From NCBI GenBank assembly GCA_963713625.1, contig CAVQMN010000004.1, forward strand, positions 868,001 through 932,000: a stretch of DNA of 64,000 nucleotides, in the 5' to 3' direction. Positions 8,891 to 17,201 of this stretch are shown one piece after another. A program made the position numbers and the translations under genes. This DNA comes from Bog-756 sp963713625 (lineage in GTDB: Bacteria; Actinomycetota; Acidimicrobiia; Acidimicrobiales; RAAP-2). Under the pieces are notes generated by a model that was given only the letters and a program-made list of their open reading frames with translations, searched no databases and was not told where the DNA came from. Numbering within the stretch: position 1 is the stretch's first letter; each line of letters starts with the position of its first letter.

Positions 8891-9219
8891 ATTCCGCTCC
8901 CGGCGTGCTCTCGCCCCCGGCCGCAACCCAGGACGCCGACGAGGTCGTGGTGCCGAACGGCCACGGGGCTCCGCACCGCGGTTGGATGGCGGGCGGGTTG
9001 ATTGCGGTCATCCGCACTTACCAGCTGCTCAGATCCGGGCGGCCGACGGGATGCCGGTTCCTTCCGACCTGCTCTGACTTCGCGGTCCAGGCCATCGAGC
9101 TACACGGCGCAGCGCGAGGAATCACGCTCACGCTCGGACGACTGACGCGATGTACTCCCTGGGGTGGACATGGCGTCGATCCCGTGCCCGATCGGAGGAC
9201 CCCATGCTCGGATCACTGA
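8887..9219 (+). CDS. yidD: Membrane protein insertion efficiency factor YidD
   Basis: YidD is a small membrane-associated helper of YidC-dependent insertion. The 110-residue product has the family core GCRFLPTCSDFAVQAIELHG and the closing CTPWGGHGVDPVP, with the three conserved cysteines. The first 35 or so residues are a variable lead. ATG 8887 overlaps the rnpA stop (ATGA). The 3' end overlaps the start of yidC by 16 bp, consistent with a tight operon. Confidence 0.93.
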   Translation: MNSAPGVLSPPAATQDADEVVVPNGHGAPHRGWMAGGLIAVIRTYQLLRSGRPTGCRFLPTCSDFAVQAIELHGAARGITLTLGRLTRCTPWGGHGVDPVPDRRTPCSDH

Positions 9220-10460
9220 CCACGCCGATCGGAAAGATCTTCCAGCCCCTGTTGGATTTCGTGGGCTCGGTCCTGGCCTTCTTCTTCTCGATCATCCCGA
9301 ACTATCCGATCGACGTGGCGCTGCTCACCATCGTGATCATGGCCGCCCTCACCCCCTTGACCGTCAAGAGCACCAAGAACATGGCGGCCATGCAGGCCCT
9401 CGGGCCCGAAATGAAGAAGTTGCAGCAGAAGTACAAGGGCGCCGAAAACCGTGCCCAGATGAACGAAGAAATGATGAAGCTCTACAAAGAGCACAATGTA
9501 AACCCAGCATCCGGCTGTCTCCCGATGCTATTGCAGATGCCTGCATTCTTTGTTCTTTACAGCGTTATCCGCGGAATTACCAACACCGTGACCATTCCCC
9601 AGCACACGACGGTGGTCAATGGGGTCAAGACGGTCGTGCCCGAGACGATCAAGGCCATCCCCCGCTACATTCCCGACCCCTCAAAGATGCGGACAGACAT
9701 CGTTGCTGCTCACGGGCAACTAAATTCGTTCGGAATGAACTTCGCCCAAAAACTCCTGTCCCACCACAGCAGCTTGTGGGCGGCCATCCCCTACCTGGTG
9801 CTGGTGGCTGGCGCGGTGGGACTGCAGTACCTGCAGATGTCGAGGCTTAATGCCCGCAATCCGCAAGCGTCCCAGGCGAATCCTCAGGCGGCGATGCTGC
9901 AGAAGTACATGCCACTTATATTCGGGTTCATTTACCTTAATGTGGCCGCCATCCTGAATGTGTATTTCATCTTTTCGAGCGCCATCCGCATCCTCACTCA
10001 GGAGATCCTCTTCCGGAAGGGCATCGTCGCCGGGCCTCCCGCGGCACCCTCGGGTACGGGTGCGAAGAAGGCCTCGGCGGGCCCCTCCGGATCGGGGGCG
10101 AAGAAGGGATCGGTGGTGGACCGGACCGAACGCGCCCTGCCGGGGGCCAAGGGATCCGGTACCGGGCAGGCAAAGGGCACCGCGGGAACGAATGGCAGCA
10201 ACGGAAAGGGTCGCCCCCAAACGGGCAAGTCCTCGCCGGCCAAAGGCACACCGGCCAAGCCGACGGGATCGACCAACGGATCCAATGGCCGCAAGGGGAC
10301 GACGTCCGCGGGTGGGAGTGCCCGATCGAAACCGGGGAGTGCGAAGAGCACCCCGAACGGCAGTAACGGATCTGAAGCCGCCCAGTCGGACGAGGACAAT
10401 GTGACGCAACCGAAGGAGCATCCCCGCTCCAAGGCGAAGCGCGAGAGAAAGGCCCGGTAG
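9204..10460 (+). CDS. yidC: Membrane protein insertase YidC/Oxa1 family
   Basis: YidC inserts membrane proteins, alone or with SecYEG. The 418-residue product has the Gram-positive-type arrangement: an early hydrophobic helix, then the segment LTIVIMAALTPLTVKSTKNM, the cytoplasmic EMKKLQQKYKG hairpin, the GCLPMLLQMP segment and later membrane helices up to about residue 265. From about residue 276 to the end is a low-complexity basic Ser/Gly/Lys/Pro tail ending KAKRERKAR. ATG 9204 is chosen over an upstream start because CGGAGGA lies just before it and the protein then starts like its family. The arginine usual in the first conserved helix (before PL) is not there. Confidence 0.93.
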   Translation: MLGSLTTPIGKIFQPLLDFVGSVLAFFFSIIPNYPIDVALLTIVIMAALTPLTVKSTKNMAAMQALGPEMKKLQQKYKGAENRAQMNEEMMKLYKEHNVNPASGCLPMLLQMPAFFVLYSVIRGITNTVTIPQHTTVVNGVKTVVPETIKAIPRYIPDPSKMRTDIVAAHGQLNSFGMNFAQKLLSHHSSLWAAIPYLVLVAGAVGLQYLQMSRLNARNPQASQANPQAAMLQKYMPLIFGFIYLNVAAILNVYFIFSSAIRILTQEILFRKGIVAGPPAAPSGTGAKKASAGPSGSGAKKGSVVDRTERALPGAKGSGTGQAKGTAGTNGSNGKGRPQTGKSSPAKGTPAKPTGSTNGSNGRKGTTSAGGSARSKPGSAKSTPNGSNGSEAAQSDEDNVTQPKEHPRSKAKRERKAR

Positions 10461-10464
10461 CAGG

Positions 10465-11445
10465 GTGGAGTGGGTGGAAGCGAGCGGGAAGACACTTCCG
10501 GAGGCCAAGGAAATCGTCCTCGATCTTCTCGGAGTGGCCGAGGACGATGCCGAGTTCATCGTGCTCAGTGAGCCCAAGGCCGGCCTGTTCGGCCGAATGC
10601 GGGGCGAAGCCCGGGTCCAGGCCCGGGTGAGACCGGTGGCGCCGCCGCCGAAGAGAGGTCGTCGGCCCAAGTCGGATCGTCCCCGATCCGGAGGGGATCG
10701 CCCCCGCTCAGGAGGCGGAGCTCGGAAGAGTGGGTCGGCGCCTTCGGGCCGTGGTGGACGTGGGGGCAACGCCGCAGTCGAGGCGGGATCGGCCGCAGAT
10801 GCGGGTGGTGACGGCCCGGGGCCGGAGGGCAACGGATCGAGGCCGTCGTCGGGAGGGTCGAACCGTCGTCGGCGCGGTGGGCGGGGCGGCGGGGGACAGA
10901 ACGGCGGTCAGCCGAAAGAGCAGACGAAGCAACCAACCGGCCCTAGGTCCGGGGAGAGCGAGAGCAAGATGGAAGAGTCACTGACACTCGAGCAGCAGGG
11001 CCAGGCGGCAGCCGATTTTGTTTCCGGGTTGGTCCGGGAGTTCGGACTCGACGCCGAAGTCGGCTACTCGGAGGTCGACGAGGACACTGTTCAGGTTGCG
11101 GCGGTGGGTGACGACCTCGGCTTGCTGGTCGGACCAAGGGGGGCCACCCTGTCAGCGGTGCAGGATCTCACCCGGACCTTCGTGCAGCGCCAGTCAGAAA
11201 ACCGGACAGACCGGATTCTGGTGGACGTCGGCGGTTACCGCGAGAAGCGGATCGCCGCTCTCCGTCGGTTTACGGAAGGAATCGTGCACGAGGTCATCGA
11301 CTCAGGCGAAGAGCGTGCTCTGGAGCCGATGTCGCCGGCCGACCGGAAAGTCGTCCACGACACCGTCAATGAGCTGGATGGGGTCGAGACCCGGTCTGAT
11401 GGGACGGAGCCGACGAGATACGTGGTGATCGCACCGTCGAGCTGA
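10465..11445 (+). CDS. khpB: RNA-binding protein KhpB/Jag (Jag-N, KH and R3H domains)
   Basis: KhpB (Jag, EloR) is an RNA-binding protein linked to cell elongation, and its gene usually follows yidC. The 326-residue product has an N-terminal Jag-N domain (EWVEASGKTLPEAKEIVLDL, with KAGLFGRMRG), then about 110 residues rich in Arg, Gly, Ser and Pro. A KH domain with GLLVGPRGATLSAVQDL follows, and then an R3H domain (RRFTEGIVHEVIDSGEERAL, PADRKVVHDTV). The KH GxxG loop reads GPRG instead of the more basic GKRG seen in many relatives. It starts at GTG 10465, four bases after the yidC stop. Confidence 0.9.
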   Translation: MEWVEASGKTLPEAKEIVLDLLGVAEDDAEFIVLSEPKAGLFGRMRGEARVQARVRPVAPPPKRGRRPKSDRPRSGGDRPRSGGGARKSGSAPSGRGGRGGNAAVEAGSAADAGGDGPGPEGNGSRPSSGGSNRRRRGGRGGGGQNGGQPKEQTKQPTGPRSGESESKMEESLTLEQQGQAAADFVSGLVREFGLDAEVGYSEVDEDTVQVAAVGDDLGLLVGPRGATLSAVQDLTRTFVQRQSENRTDRILVDVGGYREKRIAALRRFTEGIVHEVIDSGEERALEPMSPADRKVVHDTVNELDGVETRSDGTEPTRYVVIAPSS

Positions 11446-11485
11446 TGCTCGTCGAGTCTCCGCTTCGCTCCGGACAGTATGGCCG

Positions 11486-12262
11486 GTGGAGCACGTTGTC
11501 CAGGGCGTCGGCGGTCGGCGGGGACGGATCGTGGGCAACGGGCGGGACGATCCGCTGTTGGGTGGCTCGGGCCGAATCGCAGTGATCCCATCACGGGAAA
11601 CGAGCCCGAGCCTCGAAGCGCTCAGGAACAGGGTCGACGCATGGGTCGAAGAGGCGCTCCGGCGCTCGGCAGGTCTTGGGCTGTTGGGCAGCATGCCGAT
11701 CCGTGACCAGATCGATCACGCATTGGGATTTGTCTACGCCACCGAGCAGGCGTTGCCGGAGGCCCCCGGCACGGTGGTCGATCTGGGCTCGGGTGGCGGA
11801 GTTCCCGGGCTGGTACTTGCTTCCTGCTGGCCCGTGAGCCACTTTCTCTTTATCGACAGCAATGAGCGCCGATCCGACTTTCTCACTGCCGAGGTCACCG
11901 GCCGGGCGGATACTGACAACGTCGAGGTCATCCGGGCCCGTGTCGAGGAGGCGGGACGGCTGTCGTCGTTTCGCCAGCAGTGCGATCTGGTGACCTCGCG
12001 CTCGTTCGGCGCGCCGGCCGTGGCCGCCGAGTGTGGAGCGCCGTTTTTGGCTGTCGGCGGGTTGATGGTCGTCTCCGAGCCCCCGGACAGCGGAGATGGT
12101 GCTCGTTGGCCATCGCAGGAATTGGCTCAGCTCGGCTTGGAACCCTCAACCCGGGTTCGGTTCGAGGACCTGTTTGGATATCAGGTGCTGACGAAGACTC
12201 ACGAGACTCCCGACCGCTATCCGCGGCGGGTGGGTATTCCGGCCAAGCGGCCGCTCTTCTGA
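11486..12262 (+). CDS. rsmG: 16S rRNA (guanine527-N7)-methyltransferase RsmG
   Basis: RsmG (GidB) methylates G527 of 16S rRNA using S-adenosylmethionine. The 258-residue product has the SAM-binding motif VVDLGSGGGVPGLVLA, the following acidic IDSNERRSDFL and the family ending DRYPRRVGIPAKRPLF. The first 40 or so residues (from GTG 11486) are not recognisable family sequence, so a later start is possible. It sits in its usual place between khpB and parA. A parS site begins 20 bases after its stop. Confidence 0.92.
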   Translation: MEHVVQGVGGRRGRIVGNGRDDPLLGGSGRIAVIPSRETSPSLEALRNRVDAWVEEALRRSAGLGLLGSMPIRDQIDHALGFVYATEQALPEAPGTVVDLGSGGGVPGLVLASCWPVSHFLFIDSNERRSDFLTAEVTGRADTDNVEVIRARVEEAGRLSSFRQQCDLVTSRSFGAPAVAAECGAPFLAVGGLMVVSEPPDSGDGARWPSQELAQLGLEPSTRVRFEDLFGYQVLTKTHETPDRYPRRVGIPAKRPLF

Positions 12263-12281
12263 GATCTCTGCCCCCTCCAGA

Positions 12282-12297
12282 TGTTTCACGTGAAACC
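12282..12297. other. parS: parS centromere site (15 of 16)
   Basis: TGTTTCACGTGAAACC matches the bacterial parS consensus TGTTTCACGTGAAACA at 15 of 16 positions and keeps the full TTTCACGTGAAA palindromic core. It lies just after rsmG and 1.4 kb before parA. ParB from this window should bind it. Confidence 0.9.
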
Positions 12298-13034
12298 GTT
12301 GAGGGTTGAAAACCCGCCCGACCCCCGGCGGTGCCAAGTCGCTCTGGGGGGTGAATTCCTCTCATTTGGTCGCGTCCCTGTGTGTGCCATTTGAGTCGGT
12401 GCGGGTGATTCGCCCTGGCACCGATGGTCGGGGTGAGCGGTTTTCGAAGATTCGATCAGGGCGACGACGACCATCCCGGGCGGCACTCCCGGCTTTGTCG
12501 GAGGTCGAAGTCGCCGATTCCGTCGGATCTTGACCGCCCAGCCGGAAGCTTGCCGTTTAGCCGGTCGAGCCTGGTTCACTGGGGTGGAGCCTCCCGAGGT
12601 TCGGATTCAACCTGGCGCCGATTCAGGTCCGGGCGCCATTTGGTTGGCCGAGCGGTGGCGGTGGCTTCTTCACGGCGGAGGAGTGATGGATTCCAGTGGG
12701 GATAGCGCCTCGGGGGAATGGCCGGCACTTTCAGCGCCTGATCTGGTCATGTGGCCAACCGTTCAGGGAACGGAAGTTGGCACGAGCACCGATTCGGACC
12801 GGCTTCTGTGGGAGGAAAGGCGTCTCCACCGAATTCGGGGCGGTATTCCGTCCGACCGGTGGGGAGAGCGCCCCGACCCGTGAGATCGGCGTGCCGGCCC
12901 GGGTCGAGGAGATCATGATCGCGGTGGCGGGGCTGGTCGAGGATCCAGGCCGCTTCTTATCCGGGGGTCGAACGGAATACTTCGATCCGGTCTTCTCGAC
13001 CGCTCGTGACAGTGGACAGTGGTCCGGAGGCGGT

Positions 13035-13070
13035 GGATCTGCTGGGAGGGCTGGATCTGCTGGGAGGGCT
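13035..13070 (+). repeat. 18-bp unit repeated twice in tandem
   Basis: GGATCTGCTGGGAGGGCT occurs at 13035-13052 and again, identically, at 13053-13070. It lies in the gene-poor gap. In one plus frame it would read DLLGGL twice. A simple replication-slippage duplication is likely. Confidence 0.8.
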
Positions 13071-13601
13071 GGGGGAAGATGGTTCTCGGCCTAGGGGAGT
13101 CGTCGGCCGGGGTGTTCCGGCGAACCGGCGCTGCGGTGTCAATCAGCCACGCCCGGCCCCGGCCCCGGCCTTGCGCTGGCGGTCCGGTTGACGGCGTCTG
13201 GGACGCAGAGAGAATTCCCTATGGGCACTCCCCCGCCGGGGCCATCCCGTCGCCGCCGGGCCTGCTTCCACAGGAGTATGCGAGTGGCGAATTACGGATG
13301 GCAGAGGATGACGTCGGGGGAGTCGATCTGACGTCGAGGCGGGCGAACGGGGAATTTCCGGCAGCCGTCAGCGGTGGGATCCATTCGGTTTGATGGGCGT
13401 CGCGGTCGCCCTTGGCAGCCGGAGCGGCCGCCCTTCACCGGACGGCCGTCCCTGGAACCGGCATCTCTCCTCGGTCTGGCAGGTCGAGGCGCTTCCACGG
13501 TGGTATGGGCGGGTCGACAAAGGACGGGCCGGGGCGCCATCGGGCCATCTGTCGGAGAGCGGCCCGGCCGGCTCGGAAGGATCAGACAGTCTCGGGTCGA
13601 G

Positions 13602-13617
13602 GGTTCCACGTGAAACA
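13602..13617. other. parS: parS centromere site (14 of 16)
   Basis: GGTTCCACGTGAAACA matches the parS consensus at 14 of 16 positions, with changes at positions 1 and 5. It is 65 bp upstream of the parA start, so ParB bound here could also repress parAB, a known type of feedback in other bacteria. Confidence 0.75.
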
Positions 13618-13682
13618 TTTCGGCGGAAAGGCTTGACCTCATCTTCAGCGCGGGGGAGGATGAGGTTCTTGAACCCTGCCCA

Positions 13683-14990
13683 ATGGAAGAGACGATAGTG
13701 CTCGGCCGTCGTCGGAATCGAAACAGAGCCATCGCGCAGGATGACTCCAATTCCGGCGCCGAGGCGGTGGTCGAGTCCGGTTCGGTCAAGCTGGTGGAGG
13801 ATGTACTGCCATCCGGATTCGCCGAATCTGAGCCAACCCCGGCTCAGCCCGCACCCGAGAGCCCTCCGACCGGGCCGGCGTCTTCCGCTCCGGGCAAGCC
13901 TACGCCCATCAAGAAGACGAGCTCTGATGTGGCCACAGCCCACGCGGAGCTCGACAGTGTTCTGCCCCCGGGGGGCACGGAGAGGGCCTTCGAAAAGCGG
14001 CCCGAGAACGGGAGCCCACCGGCGCGGCACGTCGAGACGGCCGGTCCCAGCGAACAGGGGGTGACGACGGTGTCACCGGCGACGGTCGACAATACAGAGG
14101 TGGAGGTAGCGGCACCGATCGAGCCGGAAATGGACGAGCAGTCCCCAGAAACCGGCCAGGCCGAAGAGGTCGAACAGCCGGCGGCCGGAGCGGACAACGG
14201 CGCTCAGTCGGCATCCGGCAACCCGCTCCCGCGGGTGATGGCTGTGGCCAATCAAAAGGGCGGCGTCGGGAAGACCACCACATCGGTGAATTTGGGGGCC
14301 GCGCTGGCCGAGCTCGGGTTCAGGGTTCTGGTCATCGATCTCGACCCCCAGGGCAACGCCACGACGGGCCTGGGAATCGATGCCCGAAACTTCGAATTGT
14401 CGATGTACGACGTGATGATGCGGGATGCGTCACTGGAGGACTGCGTTGAGCCCACCAGTATGAAGAACCTTTTCGTGGCGCCGGCCACCATCGCGCTGGC
14501 CGGCGCCGAGATCGAGCTCGTTCCCGCGTTCAGTCGAGAGTTGAAATTGAAGCGGTCGATCGAGTCGGTGCTCGACGACTTCGATTACGTGCTCATCGAC
14601 TGCCCACCGTCGTTGGGGCTCATTACCGTCAATGCACTGGCGGCGGCGGACGAGGTCCTGGTTCCCATCCAGTGCGAGTACTACGCGTTGGAAGGGCTGA
14701 GCCAGTTGATGCGCAACGTCCACCTGGTGGCGTCCAACCTCAACCCCCAGCTGGATATCTCCACCATCGTCCTGACCATGTACGACGCCCGGACCAAGCT
14801 TGCGGATCAGGTGGCCAATGAGGTCCGTCAGCATTTCGGGTCGAAGGTGTGCCGCAGTGTCATCCCGAGGACCGTGAGGTTGTCCGAGGCGCCGTCTTTC
14901 GGGCAGCCCATCACGGCCTTCGACCCGGCCTCACGCGGCGCCATCGCCTATCGGGAACTAGCCAAGGAGGTCAGCGGTGGCGCGTCGTAG
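13683..14990 (+). CDS. parA: Chromosome-partitioning ATPase ParA, with long N-terminal extension
   Basis: ParA is the Walker-type ATPase that moves ParB-parS complexes. The conserved domain starts near residue 183 (RVMAVANQKGGVGKTTTSVN) and includes the deviant Walker A KGGVGKT at 192-198, DLDPQGNATTGLG, and DYVLIDCPPSLGLIT. The first 180 residues are a low-complexity Pro/Glu/Ser/Ala-rich extension not found in ordinary ParA. A later start at ATG 14238 would give a normal-sized protein, but no ribosome-binding site is visible there and the long frame is open from ATG 13683. The 3' end overlaps parB by 14 bp. Confidence 0.93.
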   Translation: MEETIVLGRRRNRNRAIAQDDSNSGAEAVVESGSVKLVEDVLPSGFAESEPTPAQPAPESPPTGPASSAPGKPTPIKKTSSDVATAHAELDSVLPPGGTERAFEKRPENGSPPARHVETAGPSEQGVTTVSPATVDNTEVEVAAPIEPEMDEQSPETGQAEEVEQPAAGADNGAQSASGNPLPRVMAVANQKGGVGKTTTSVNLGAALAELGFRVLVIDLDPQGNATTGLGIDARNFELSMYDVMMRDASLEDCVEPTSMKNLFVAPATIALAGAEIELVPAFSRELKLKRSIESVLDDFDYVLIDCPPSLGLITVNALAAADEVLVPIQCEYYALEGLSQLMRNVHLVASNLNPQLDISTIVLTMYDARTKLADQVANEVRQHFGSKVCRSVIPRTVRLSEAPSFGQPITAFDPASRGAIAYRELAKEVSGGAS

Positions 14991-15963
14991 CGGGCTGGGT
15001 AAGGGCCTGAGCGCCCTCATTCCCACCGAGGTCGTGGGTGACCGATCGACGGCCCTGCGGGAGGTGCCGATCGGCAGCATCAAGCCCAATCCCCGGCAAC
15101 CCCGGGTCAACTTCGACGAGGACACCATGTCGTCATTGGCGGCCTCGATCAAAGAGCTTGGCGTTCTCCAACCGGTGTTGGTCCGACAGGTCGGTGGCGA
15201 TGCCGCGGACGACTTCGAGCTCATCGCCGGGGAACGGAGATGGCGAGCCGCCCGCCGCGCCGGGCTCCAGACCATCCCTGTTCTCGTACAGACCTCTGAC
15301 GAGACCCGGAGCCTCGAGCAGGCCCTGGTCGAGAACTTGCATCGGCAGGACCTCAATGTGCTCGAGGAGGCCGCCGCGTACCAACAACTGATCGAGGAGT
15401 TCGGCTACACCCACGATCAGGTGGCCACCCGAGTGGGGAAGAGCCGCACGGCGGTGACCAACATTCTTCGGCTGCTCCAGCTGCCGGCCGGCGTGCAGCG
15501 GCTGTTGGCCGAAGGCCAGATCACGCCGGGTCACGCCCGGGCTCTTTTGGGGACGCCGGATCGCGGATACCAGGAGATGCTGGCCAAGGCAGTGGTCAGT
15601 GAGGGTCTGACGGTTCGGGCCATCGAGGAAATGGTGCGCGACCACATGGCTGCCGCGGAAGAGGCGACATCCGCAGATCGGCCAGATCAGTCGGCGCCGC
15701 CGGGTCGGCCACCGGTGAAGTTGCAGGACCGCGACCCGCCCCAAGCCGCGGACGCCGGGGCCACAGGGGCCGCCGGGCCTCGTCGGCTGCCCCCGCCGGG
15801 GATCCTCGAGCTCGAAGATCTTCTCTCCAGCCACCTCAATACCAGGGTAAAGGTCGACTTGACGTCGAAGCGTGGGAAAGTGGTCGTCGAATTTGCCACG
15901 CTCGAGGATCTCGAGCGCATCTACAAGCTGATGGTGGGACAGACCGAGCCGACCACCGTCTGA
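14977..15963 (+). CDS. parB: Chromosome-partitioning protein ParB (parS-binding)
   Basis: ParB is the CTP-dependent clamp that loads at parS. The 328-residue product starts with MARRSGLGKGLSALI, then has the NPRQPR box and the catalytic or CTP-binding GERRWRAARRAG segment near residue 85. A helix-turn-helix (THDQVATRVGKSRTAVTN) follows, and the C-terminal dimerisation region ends near GKVVVEFATLEDLERI. The Pro/Ala-rich linker around residues 225-270 is usual. It starts at GTG 14977 inside the parA end. Both parS sites in this window are upstream. Confidence 0.96.
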   Translation: MARRSGLGKGLSALIPTEVVGDRSTALREVPIGSIKPNPRQPRVNFDEDTMSSLAASIKELGVLQPVLVRQVGGDAADDFELIAGERRWRAARRAGLQTIPVLVQTSDETRSLEQALVENLHRQDLNVLEEAAAYQQLIEEFGYTHDQVATRVGKSRTAVTNILRLLQLPAGVQRLLAEGQITPGHARALLGTPDRGYQEMLAKAVVSEGLTVRAIEEMVRDHMAAAEEATSADRPDQSAPPGRPPVKLQDRDPPQAADAGATGAAGPRRLPPPGILELEDLLSSHLNTRVKVDLTSKRGKVVVEFATLEDLERIYKLMVGQTEPTTV

Positions 15964-15971
15964 GGAAACGG

Positions 15972-16036
15972 CCACTCAGAGTGGTTCGAACTTGACATAA
16001 CGGGATATAGGCTCGAATTCGATCACTTTCAGTGAT
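15972..16036. terminator. Two short hairpins after parB (possible weak terminators)
   Basis: CCACT-CAG-AGTGG at 15972-15984 and ATCACT-TTC-AGTGAT at 16022-16036 are perfect short stem-loops just after the parB stop. The second is followed by AGTTT. Neither has a long T tract, so termination is only a possibility. Confidence 0.35.
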
Positions 16037-16063
16037 AGTTTGCCCTCAATCGGTGGTAGAGAC

Positions 16064-16096
16064 TAATCCACAACCTGTGCATGAGGTTGTGGATTA
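16064..16096. repeat. Perfect 13-bp inverted repeat built of DnaA-box-like sequences
   Basis: TAATCCACAACCT at 16064-16076 is exactly mirrored by AGGTTGTGGATTA at 16084-16096, with a 7-base loop. Each arm contains TAATCCACA, one mismatch from the DnaA box TTATCCACA. It lies in the gap between convergent parB and cwlM, about 8 kb from the dnaA leader. No T tract follows on either strand, so a terminator is less likely than a protein-binding site. Confidence 0.85.
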
Positions 16097-16144
16097 CACG
16101 GATCCGACGCATCTGAGGGGGAGGTCGACCGTTGGCGGCCCCAC

Positions 16145-17137
16145 CTAGTCCCAGGCGCTGTCCACCCACTCGGCCAAGGCCACCCCGATGGCCTGGACGA
16201 CAGCTGCGGCTTGCTCGACGAGCACGCTGGCCGGTCCGATCTCGACGATGACAGCGGGCATCCGAGTCTCGCGGAGGAGGGGCAACGACATCCCCTGGCT
16301 GCCACCGTCGGGAAGGTCGAGGGATTTGACCAGTCCTCCCTGGAGAAGCTCGGCCAACCGCCTCCCGCCCGGCGAGGAGTACCGGTAGCCGGCGTAGTAG
16401 GCGGTCGTGCACTGGTGACGGTCCGAGTCCAGCCGCAAGCCGATGTAGACCTCGGCCCCACCGGCATTGACCTCCGAGGCTTGGATGGACCCGTCAGGGT
16501 GGTGGTGGGTGGTGACCAGCGCCCCCTGGTTGACCAGAAGCCGACGGAGTGCGGCCACGGTGGAGTCGAGCCCGCCTTCTTCGCCGATGGCCACCCGCCG
16601 GTGGGCCAGGGTCCGCGGCGCGGCCCGCAGCTGCTCGCGGTCACGAACGGAGGCCACCAGCTCGGTGTCGTCGTGGCGGGTTCCGAACCGGAGGAGCTCG
16701 GCCACGGTCGAGGCCCCGGCGATGCCGTCGACGGGCAATCCCACGTTGCTCTGGAACTCGCCGAGCGCGGCCGAGGTCAGGTCGCCGAAGATCCCGTCCA
16801 CCCGGCCGGAGTCGAAGCCCAGGGCACTGAGCCGTTGCTGGAGTTCGGCCACGTCATCGCCTCGCAACATGGGCGTGCGCCGGTAGAGGAATCGGTCCCC
16901 GATCCTGCAACCGGCTTCAACCAGCGCCGACCAGGTCTGGGGCCCGCACACCCCGTCCACCCGCAGGCCCCGCCGGTGCTGGAAGGCTTCGATGGCCGCC
17001 CTGGTTCCCGCTCCGTACTGCCCGAGTCGGTCGACAGCGATCGAGAAGTCCAGCCGTTCCAGGCGCTGCTGTACATCGGCTACCGGGGGCCCGGAATCGC
17101 CGACCTCCAGCCGGACCTTGTCGTCCTGACTCACCAC
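16145..17137 (-). CDS. cwlM: CwlM-like peptidoglycan-binding pseudo-amidase
   Basis: In mycobacteria CwlM sits at this locus and controls peptidoglycan precursor synthesis through MurA. The 330-residue product has two peptidoglycan-binding domains (about residues 8-75 and 88-150; VADVQQRLERL, VDGVCGPQTW, VDGIFGDLT) followed by an amidase_3-like domain. That domain keeps the late glutamate segment PAVIVEIGPAS. The zinc-binding histidine of DPGHGG is replaced (AIGEEGG), and the SIHAN histidine is replaced (YIGLRLDS). It is therefore probably not a hydrolase. GTG 17137 or GTG 17134 may start it. It is downstream of trxA on the same strand. Confidence 0.85.
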   Translation of the reverse strand: MVSQDDKVRLEVGDSGPPVADVQQRLERLDFSIAVDRLGQYGAGTRAAIEAFQHRRGLRVDGVCGPQTWSALVEAGCRIGDRFLYRRTPMLRGDDVAELQQRLSALGFDSGRVDGIFGDLTSAALGEFQSNVGLPVDGIAGASTVAELLRFGTRHDDTELVASVRDREQLRAAPRTLAHRRVAIGEEGGLDSTVAALRRLLVNQGALVTTHHHPDGSIQASEVNAGGAEVYIGLRLDSDRHQCTTAYYAGYRYSSPGGRRLAELLQGGLVKSLDLPDGGSQGMSLPLLRETRMPAVIVEIGPASVLVEQAAAVVQAIGVALAEWVDSAWD

Positions 17138-17163
17138 CCGACCCCGACAACCGGCCCTTCCGC

Positions 17164-17179
17164 CCCCCGAAAGCGGGGG
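17164..17179 (-). terminator. Short GC hairpin between trxA and cwlM
   Basis: CCCCCG at 17164-17169 pairs with CGGGGG at 17174-17179 around a four-base loop. It lies in the 64 bp between trxA and cwlM. No T tract follows on the minus strand, so it might weaken rather than stop read-through. Confidence 0.3.
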
Positions 17180-17201
17180 TCAGCAGGAGAAACGCCCGGT
17201 C

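Larger units (their letters stand above)
12263..13682. other. Gene-poor 1.4 kb gap between rsmG and parA, with two parS-like sites
   Basis: I find no convincing gene here. The open frames are short, overlap one another, and switch frame; the longest plus-strand candidates are 12530-12883 (117 residues, Trp-rich, unrecognised) and 12696-13094. Several read-through fragments look protein-like but not in one frame, so a decayed gene or a frameshifted sequence is possible. The gap is bounded by parS-like sites at 12282-12297 and 13602-13617 and includes an 18-bp tandem duplication at 13035-13070. A centromere-like ParB loading zone is the simplest reading. Confidence 0.55.

Noticed and set aside
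12530..12883. 117-residue plus-strand ORF
   Set aside because: Weak codon pattern and no recognisable family; kept only as a note in the gap entry.
15982..15993. tRNA-like GGTTCGAAC
   Set aside because: No acceptor stem or anticodon arm can be formed around it.
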